DNA of 64,000 nt from Podocnemis expansa (Eukaryota; Chordata; Testudines; Podocnemididae): the NCBI GenBank assembly GCA_007922195.1, contig ML681995.1, positions 21,021,801 to 21,085,800 of the forward strand, written 5' to 3'. The position numbers were made by a program, and so were the translations under genes. This document shows, piece by piece, positions 58,020-64,000 of the stretch. The number at the start of each line of letters is the position of its first letter. Position 1 is the stretch's first letter. The notes below the pieces were generated by a model. It searched no databases, was not told the DNA's origin, and saw nothing but the letters and a program-made list of their open reading frames with translations.

Positions 58020-58402
58020 ATTTCCAAACGGATAGCCGTGTTAGTCTAGTCCAGTTAAAAAACAAAAACAAAAACGAAGGAGTCGTGTGGCACTTTAACA
58101 GAATTATTTTTCGCATGAGGTTTTGTGGGAGAAAATCCCACTTGGTCAGATGCTTCATTTATTTTTCGCATGAGCTTTCTTGGGAGAAAATCCTGCTTCA
58201 TTTATTTTTCGCATGAGCTTTCTTGGGAGAAAATCCTGCTTCATTTATTTTTTTCATGAGCTTTCTTGGGAGAACATCCCACTTCATCAGACGATCTTCG
58301 AAGCATCTGAGGAAGTGGGATTTTCTCCCACAAAAGCTCATGCGAAACATAAATCTGTTAGTCTTAAAGTGCCACACGACTCCTTGGTTGTTTTTCCCCC
58401 TA
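58020..58402. repeat. PLE-tail palindrome with amplified core
   Basis: Minus arm from 58,020 and plus arm from about 58,288 to 58,402. The minus arm contains a 43-bp unit covering the TTCGCATGAGCTTTC part of the core, tandemly repeated from 58,153, 58,196 and 58,239. It ends about 275 bp upstream of the NDUFB6 start codon. Confidence 0.88.
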
Positions 58403-58429
58403 TGAAGCACGCCTTTCCTCTAAGGAAAG

Positions 58430-59010
58430 CGGCAGACGTCCAGCAGGCCACGCTCGCTCCAGCCCGTGGCGCCCTCTCCCGTGGCAGGGAGTTCCGCAGT
58501 CCCGGAATCTCGCTCCCGCCGCGGGAGGCGCCACGAGTCGCCTAGGTGACGCCGCGCGCCTCTTCCGCCGCGTGACCCGGCGCAGGGGCGCGCGGCGGCG
58601 ACGTCATCAGAGCGCGCCAATCGGGGGGTTCTTTGGGAAGGTCGGGGTCGGGCGGCGGTTGCCCGGGCGCGAGGCGCCATGTCCGGCACCACCCCCGACG
58701 AGAGGCTGCGGCTGAAGCAGCTGCGCGCGCTGCGGCGCCAGTGGCTGAAGGACCAGGAGCTGAGCCCGCGCGAGCCCGTCCCGCCGCCGCAGCAGCTCGG
58801 GCCCCTGGGCAGGTTCTGGCAGCGCTTCCTGCAGCCGGGCGGCTTCTGGCGGATCCAGGTAGCCGCCCCCCCCCCTCCCCGCCTTACTGCGCTGGGCCCT
58901 CGGGTGTCCCCCCCCCGTGCAGTCAGTGAGCCCTGCTCTGCCTGGGGGTCCCGCCCTGGAGAGCCCCTCCGGCCTTTTCTCAGGGTGAGCCCTCGCCTTC
59001 TCCTGGGAGG
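58430..59010 (+). promoter_or_regulatory. NDUFB6: NDUFB6 CpG-island promoter
   Basis: A sharply GC- and CpG-rich block around the first exon. No TATA box is visible. Candidate elements are CTTCCG (58,562-58,567, ETS/GABP-type on the minus strand), GACGTCAT (58,600-58,607, CRE/ATF-like) and CCAAT (58,617-58,621). ETS and CRE-like sites in a TATA-less CpG island are usual for nuclear genes of oxidative phosphorylation. The transcription start probably lies between 58,625 and 58,670. Confidence 0.7.
58679..58858 (+). CDS. NDUFB6: NDUFB6 coding exon 1
   Basis: Sixty codons from ATG to ATCCAG, followed by donor GTAGCC, a weaker-than-consensus donor. It encodes the basic matrix-side N-terminal segment. 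The other frames over it (58,420-58,692 minus; 58,633-58,929 plus) are GC-rich shadows. Confidence 0.96.
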
Positions 59011-60272
59011 GAGCGCGGAGCTGGTTGCGCCCTGCTGATGTTTGCTACCAGTGGGGGAGACTCCAAACGTGTGTGTTCAGGTGGGGGTCTCAGCCGCTTC
59101 ACCCCTAAATCCTGGCATGCCACTCTTGAATTCACCACAGGTGCCCCACAGCCACTGCGCTCCCTGAGCGTTCAGAGCTGGGGTCGCGAACACCTGGCCT
59201 GTGAGCCGCATGCAGCCCCTAAAGCTGTCCCCTGCAGCGACGCTGTTATTACCAATAGTTGCAATATCGTAGGAAAAGGTTTTAGTGGTGCAGTTGTCAG
59301 GCTAACATACTACTCCTCATGCCGTCCTCATGGTGATTTGAGTTTGAGACCCCTGATGTAGAGGCTACATCTGTTCCCTTGGGATGAAGCTTGCGTTCTT
59401 TCCTCTTCTGCTGCGTCAGATCCCTGAATGTACTGCATTGCTAGAGCTTCCAAAAGGGCAGCCCTGGTAGTCTAGTAAAGCAACAAAAGCAAGGAGACTT
59501 GTGGCGCTTGAAGACTAACAGATTTCTTCGAAGCATCTGAGGAAGTGGGGTCTTCTCCCACGAAAGCTCATGCAAAAAATAAATCTGTTAAAGTGCCACA
59601 CGACTCCTTGTTGTTTTTTTACTGGAGTAGACTTAACACACGTATCCCTTTTGAAACTAACAGATTTGTTTTCTTGCATGAGCTTTTCATGAGAGAAAAT
59701 CCCGCTTCATCAGACACTTTGAAGAGGTCTTCTGATGAAGTGGGATGTTCTCCCACGAAAGTTCATGCAAAAAATAAATCTGTTAGTCTTTAAGTGCCAC
59801 AAGACTCCTTGCTTTTTTTTTTTTTTTTTTTTCATTTCTAGAGGGTTTCCCCAGCCTTGCAGAAGGAGCGGTCAACTTTGTTGTAGTCTTTGATTACCCC
59901 AGAACACCTAACTTTGTATCTCCTTACAGTCCGGTATCCTGTTATCCCATAAATATGAAAATAGGGTGAAGCCTTCTCTTTAATCTTGTGGTCCTGTTCG
60001 GGAAATCATCAGAACATGACACAGGTGGCAATTGCTGTGTCTTTCCCATATTTTTAAAAGAGAGAAAAGCAAAGATAAATGCTGCCATTCTCCTGGCCTT
60101 TTTTTCCCCCTCCTGTATGTAGCTGTTAAAACTGAAAAATTATTCTTTCAGTAGAAAAAAGCAAGAAACTATGATGAGTAATGGTCATGGTGACTACCAC
60201 CTGATGAACTTTTTGACGTGCATGAAATGAATGTTGGTCTAGTAAGCAGCAGACACCTCTCTCTCTCTCTCT

Positions 60273-60305
<33 letters not shown>

Positions 60306-62888
60306 CCACCCATCCAACACCACCATCTTTGTCTGCACCCTTGTGGGTGATCTCATGTGAGGAACAACAGTTTGACAGGGTGTGGAAATTGAGCTATCCT
60401 TTCATCTACAGATGTGGTTTATTCCAGGTCTTGGTTGAAAGATCTGTATAGGTAGAATGAGGAATTTGGTCCTAATAGTGATTAGATAGATAAAGACCAG
60501 CATCTAAAGCCTGTCAAGCCAGTGCTTTTGAACGCTAAATTCACTTTAAAATCACTATAGAAGTGTTAAAAACAAAGCTGTGGAAAATTAATGGAATCTC
60601 ATTTATTTTTGTTTCCAGACTTACAAGCTATGCACGGGTATTGCAGGTTGTGCAGTTAATGTGATTTTTCCTTTGTGGATTGTTCATTACTATATGAAAT
60701 ACCATCTAATGGTAAGTATAGGAACCTGCATTTTGTATTTAGGTTCAGAAACTACATTTTGGCTCTGCAAATATGATCAGTTATACTATTTGCTTCTGCA
60801 TTCTGTACACACTTTCACTTTTTCTTTAAAAAAACAAACAAAAAACCCAAAACCAAACCACAACACCTGAGATGTGCCATGAAGTTGTAAGTTAAAGATG
60901 ACTTCTCCTGAGACCTTTTGCTGCTTTTTTGTCTGAAGTGGGGTTGAAAATGTTTCATATGCAGGACTATTACTGCTTCTGCTTTTCCACTTCAGTAGAT
61001 GATGTTTCATTTGTTGACGCTCTTAATCTTGCAGTATGCAGAAAACAAATTTCTGTACTTTTTGTGATAAAAAAAAATGTTTTTGTTTATTGCTGCTTAA
61101 TGATTGTTGATATGGCTTACTTTTTTTATATATATATGAAGGAAAAACCCTGTTTACTTCAGTCGCTTGTTTCTTGACATAGTTTTCATCTATAGGCATG
61201 TTGAGCAAATGCATGGACTGGCATTAAGCAGTGAGCATTAATCACCTTGCGGCACTGTTCATTCTACAGTTAAAGTAAGAAAAAAAAAGTATAAACAGGC
61301 CTGTATTAAATTGGGACACCCCCCCCCCCATGGGTAAACTAACCAGCAGAGCTCCTGTCCCTACATATCTCACCCTGCACAGAACTCCTGAATGCCCTTC
61401 AGATTCCACATATACCACAATAATCCTCCATGGGTATCCTAGTAGCCACAACATACATCTTGTTCACCGTAGTGCCACGGCCTACAACATCCTCCGCTCT
61501 TCTATAACATTCTGGCCCCCAACAATTTATAACTCAGTTTGCACCCTTTGTCAACAAGCAGCGACAGTTGATTCCACCAAATACTCTTGTCCCTGTCTAG
61601 CCACCAACGGCCCCATTCATTGTCCTTCCCTTTAGGTTTTGACACAGTTCTGTAACTTTGGTCCTCCTACGTATAATGAGAATATCAACATTATTCATTT
61701 CCCATCTAATTTTCTAGAATAGTTTTCTAAGACTGAAATTCAAGCCTAACATTTTTAGCATCAGAAAACTTGGAAATGCTTATGTAAATATATGAAAGTA
61801 ACAGGTGAAAATGAAGAATTCATTAAGTTGCTTTTAACCTACGTAGGAAGAGCTACTGTACATGTTGTAATGAATGTTTGCAGAGTATCCCCATATGTTT
61901 GGACAATTTTATGTTGCTTCTTCTGTTTGGTAAGACAAGGTTAGTTCAAACTGCATAAGCCTTAATGATTAAGAGGTTGGTTTATTTTTGTTTGTAGCTG
62001 ACTTGTGCTCTGCTGTTGCTCAGCTCTGCTTCCTTTACTACTCACTGACAGAGTAATGTTCACTGCATTCCTGAAGAAATAATAATGCTACTCTCACTGT
62101 AAATAACAGCCAGGATTCAGTTTAACAGTTTCATTAGGCCATTTCCTATGGATCTTTCTCCTGAGAAATCCTTTCATGTACTAAGTTTTTTTTTTTTTTT
62201 TTGAAGACTTTTGTCTTATTTTGAGGTATTTTCATTCTCTATACTTTAGATTTAAATTAAGAGTAACCTAATGGAGAGAAGATAGGGGCTGCTTAATATT
62301 AATTCTATTTAATGCTTCACCTGTTTGGAAATATGGAAAACAAACATGTTTCTGATTCAGCCATCCTTCAAAAAGTTTATCCTGACTAAACTGTTTTTTA
62401 CTGCAGACCAGACCATGTGGTTTGATCATCCGGAAGCCAAGGATATTCCCAGTGAGTCCATTTACATTAATATTTTTCGTGTAACGTGCCAGCTCTGACT
62501 AAGAAAACAAATGCTTGGGGAGAGGTGTGTGTAAGGGCAGCAGTGATGCTGGGGATAAAACTGACTGCATTCATCTTGGGCACTCAGTATAAAAAAAGTA
62601 AGTTTTCCTTAACCAGCAGTATGATATAGACATTTGGAAGCAGTGGTATTTTCCTCATTATACTCTTAAGTTTGTTTCACTGCAAGAAATTGGTCCACTA
62701 CAAGACTGCCTCACTCACCTTGTGTCTCATTTAACTAATTATAATTTATACCCTTATGTATTTTTGACAGTAATATGATCCAAGACAAAATATTTACCAT
62801 TATCTTTTGATTTTGTTAGGGTGATGAAATTTTAGAGACAGGAGAAATAATGCCACCAATGGAAGAAGAGCCTACTGATCATCACTGA
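58679..62888 (+). CDS. NDUFB6: NADH:ubiquinone oxidoreductase subunit B6 (complex I B17)
   Basis: Accessory subunit of mitochondrial respiratory complex I, in the distal membrane arm of the inner membrane; it is not catalytic but is needed for assembly and stability. Coding exons: 58,679-58,858, 60,619-60,711, 62,407-62,451, 62,820-62,888. Introns are phase 0 with GT-AG borders. The product is 128 residues, equal to the human protein. Residues 1-60 hold the conserved [20 protein letters not shown] and [10 protein letters not shown]; residues 68-86 form the single membrane helix ([19 protein letters not shown]); the tail carries [20 protein letters not shown] and ends DHH, as in mammals. The start has G at -3. 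The frame is intact, so the gene looks functional. Confidence 0.96.
59179..59355. mobile_element. Short hAT-like MITE (GGGGTCGCGAAC ends)
   Basis: A 177-bp element with inverted ends CTGGGGTCGCGAAC and GTTTGAGACCCCTG, a short relative of 11,976-13,427 (shared GTGATTTGAGTTTGAGA). The TSD is weak (GTTCAGAG/ATGTAGAG). Confidence 0.7.
59447..59820. repeat. Two PLE inverted pairs in tandem
   Basis: Order: minus arm (59,447-59,524), plus arm (59,525-59,642), minus arm (59,643-59,732), plus arm (59,733-59,820, ending in a poly-T of about 22). Plus arms carry CTGAGGA and CTGATGA cores with GAAA. Within intron 1 these pairs could form strong hairpins in the pre-mRNA. Confidence 0.85.
60255..60310 (+). 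repeat. CT microsatellite and TCACCC hexanucleotide repeat
   Basis: About eight CT units followed by six TCACCC units and degenerate ends. Confidence 0.92.
60619..60711 (+). CDS. NDUFB6: NDUFB6 coding exon 2
   Basis: 31 codons between TTTCCAG and GTAAGT. Encodes the transmembrane helix and the following HYYMKYH. The first dozen residues are the most divergent part relative to the human protein, but spacing between the flanking WR and P-x-W residues is unchanged. Confidence 0.94.
60712..62406 (+). other. NDUFB6: NDUFB6 intron 2
   Basis: 1,695 bp, AT-rich. A C-rich patch (61,318-61,640) contains a 101-codon frame without recognisable domain. Acceptor region TTTTTTACTGCAG. Confidence 0.88.
62407..62451 (+). 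CDS. NDUFB6: NDUFB6 coding exon 3
   Basis: 15 codons between CTGCAG and GTGAGT ([15 protein letters not shown]). RKPRIFP aligns with the KKSRIFP segment of mammalian NDUFB6. Confidence 0.92.
62452..62819 (+). other. NDUFB6: NDUFB6 intron 3
   Basis: 368 bp with GTGAGT donor and TTTTGTTAG acceptor; no repeats recognised. Confidence 0.88.
62820..62888 (+). CDS. NDUFB6: NDUFB6 coding exon 4 and stop
   Basis: 22 codons plus TGA at 62,886-62,888 ([20 protein letters not shown] then HH). The GETGEVIPPM-like block and HH end are family hallmarks. Confidence 0.94.
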   Translation, partial: GDEILETGEIMPPMEEEPTDHH

Positions 62889-62944
62889 AGGTTATAAACT
62901 CCAACTTTTTCTGTACAAATGTGATAAATGTTTCCAGATATGCA

Positions 62945-62990
62945 TATAAAACAATACATCTGGCTTTCAGGAGACTCTTGTGTTATCTGA
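62945..62990 (+). terminator. NDUFB6: Candidate NDUFB6 polyadenylation region
   Basis: Variant hexamers TATAAA (62,945-62,950) and AATACA (62,953-62,958) followed about 20-30 bases later by a GT-rich TCTTGTGTTATCTG. No canonical AATAAA is near, so this assignment is tentative. Confidence 0.35.
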
Positions 62991-63254
62991 TTTTCTTCTT
63001 GGTGTAGCAGGAATGGGAAACCCCATTTCTAGACCTTTTTCTGATGCATACAGTTGATGACAAATTAAGGAAACTGCTCATGTAGTAACAAACTGGTAAA
63101 ATAATAGTCAATCATGGCCAGTTTCTTTTAACTATATGAAATGAACTAAAAAGGATTTTGTTCTGCTATACGAGTAGTAATGCAACTTCCTCATCTTTCG
63201 AAGGCATCAGATTACCTGCATTTTATCAATTTTAGCAACCAGTTATGTAGCTAA

Positions 63255-63572
63255 GTTCCAAAGGGGCAGCCGTGTTAGTCTAGTAAAGCAAAAAAAAGCA
63301 AGGAGTCTTGTGGCACTTTAAGACTAACGGATTTATTTATCGCATGAGCTTTCATGGGAGAATATCCCACTTCGTCAGATACTTTGAAGAGGGAGAGCTT
63401 ACAGAATGGGATGACAATATGTTCAGGGGTGTGTAAGACATGGGATCAGGTCATACTGCAACAGCAAATCAGAGCATTTGTAAGGATTCACGCTTTAGGA
63501 AACAGCATACAGAGGGAGGGTGAAGTCAAATTACCTGTTATAATGTGAAAAGAATCCATAGTCATGATAGCT
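63255..63572 (-). repeat. PLE 3' UTR and tail
   Basis: Starts GTTCCAAAGGGGCAGCCGTG and runs through the complement of the core (CTTCGTCAGA, i.e. CTGACGA) and 3' UTR to the complement of the last PLE codons (AAGAATCCATAGTCATGA). It lies just 3' of NDUFB6. Confidence 0.88.
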
Positions 63573-64000
63573 GTACTCATGTAGTTATATTTAACCAAGC
63601 AGGAAGATACAGGGGAAAAAAAAACTAGCTCAGCAGGTAATACACAAGTACAGTAAGATTCAGAAAGCATTTGGAAAGTAACTGTTCCACATTTAAGTTG
63701 GAGATGCTTGAGAAATAATTTTAGTTTACATATTCTTTTTTGTTTTGTGGAAACACTGAATCATCAAGCAGTACTGTGAAGTTGACAAATGTTACAAAAT
63801 CTTGAAATCTGTTTTGCAAAATACTCTGGATGAGAGGAACATGATATGAACAGTGACAAATAATGGTTCACAGTCAGACTTCTTTGACTACTTGCTCCTT
63901 TCAGGAACTAATCCTAGTTTAAATTCAATCCACTTTATTATCTCTGTTCCTAAAATTCCCTGGCCACCCATGGTCCTAACTTTTCCTGAAGGTCAGCACA
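63573..64000. other. No gene recognised
   Basis: Anonymous AT-rich DNA to the window end. Confidence 0.5.

Larger units (their letters stand above)
58859..60618 (+). other. NDUFB6: NDUFB6 intron 1
   Basis: 1,760 bp. Holds a hAT-like MITE (59,179-59,355), a cluster of two PLE inverted pairs (59,447-59,820), a poly-T run and a TCACCC hexanucleotide repeat. The acceptor is a pyrimidine-rich TTTTTGTTTCCAG. Confidence 0.9.

Noticed and set aside
58420..58692. Minus-strand 90-codon frame overlapping the NDUFB6 promoter
   Set aside because: Antisense shadow in a CpG island; arginine/alanine-rich composition only. A divergent gene is possible in principle but not supported.
58633..58929. Alternative plus-strand frame over NDUFB6 exon 1
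   Set aside because: Alanine-rich out-of-frame reading of the same GC-rich exon; the conserved family sequence is in the 58,679 frame.
60262..60310. Possible interstitial telomere repeat
   Set aside because: The unit is TCACCC, not the vertebrate CCCTAA/TTAGGG repeat; it is a simple hexanucleotide microsatellite.
61330..61635. 101-codon frame inside NDUFB6 intron 2
   Set aside because: No domain and no plausible splice sites maintaining the NDUFB6 frame; the spliced gene is complete without it.

Overview
This is a vertebrate nuclear genomic window, most likely from a turtle. The reasons are CR1 LINEs, a tRNA-derived SINE with a CR1-type tail, many hAT-like and palindromic MITE families, a DIRS-like element, Ty3/Gypsy and ERV remnants, and more than a dozen copies of a Penelope-like element (PLE) tail of a type I associate with turtles. 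The particular tail form made me think of softshell turtles, but that species-level idea is inference. No bacterial-style operons, CRISPR arrays or prophage are present.

The only host gene I can support fully is NDUFB6 (mitochondrial complex I accessory subunit), on the + strand in four coding exons at 58,679-62,888 behind a TATA-less CpG-island promoter. The spliced product is 128 residues, the same length as the human protein. All other long open frames are remnants of mobile elements or low-complexity artefacts.

Layout. 1-5,130: a hAT-like MITE with a perfect 8-bp target-site duplication (TSD), a palindromic MITE, and a CR1 LINE on the - strand split by a 1.17-kb hAT element. 5,490-10,030: two PLE copies in tandem. 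The first has reverse transcriptase and is interrupted by three DNA transposons; the second has the GIY-YIG region and 3' tail. 10,400-18,400: AT-rich decayed retrovirus-like sequence on the - strand, with an integrase remnant at about 18.3 kb, interrupted by a hAT, a MITE and a probable solo LTR. 18.4-23.9 kb: a repetitive serine/threonine/alanine-rich relic, minisatellites, a CR1 3' end and LTR-like DNA. 23,969-30,803: a Ty3/Gypsy retrotransposon (LTR, gag, protease, RT/RNase H, integrase, truncated 3' LTR) split by a 2.1-kb hAT element. 31-46 kb: hAT/MITE/PLE-tail insertions in otherwise anonymous DNA, including a diverged direct duplication (about 32.6-34.3 and 40.2-42.2 kb). 46,170-48,498: a hAT MITE next to a hAT transposase relic. 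48,499-53,826: a DIRS-like element with inverted terminal repeats and a LAP2alpha-type gag. 54,853-55,612: a PLE 3' half. 56-58.4 kb: hAT and PLE palindromes leading to the NDUFB6 promoter.

The most interesting signal is the PLE tail. It carries a hammerhead-ribozyme-like core (CTGANGA, a GC-rich hairpin, GAAA), and it repeatedly occurs as outward-facing inverted pairs truncated at nearly the same internal point. One of these palindromes sits inside one copy of the diverged duplication, with a matching empty site in the other copy, so it appears to have inserted as a single unit.
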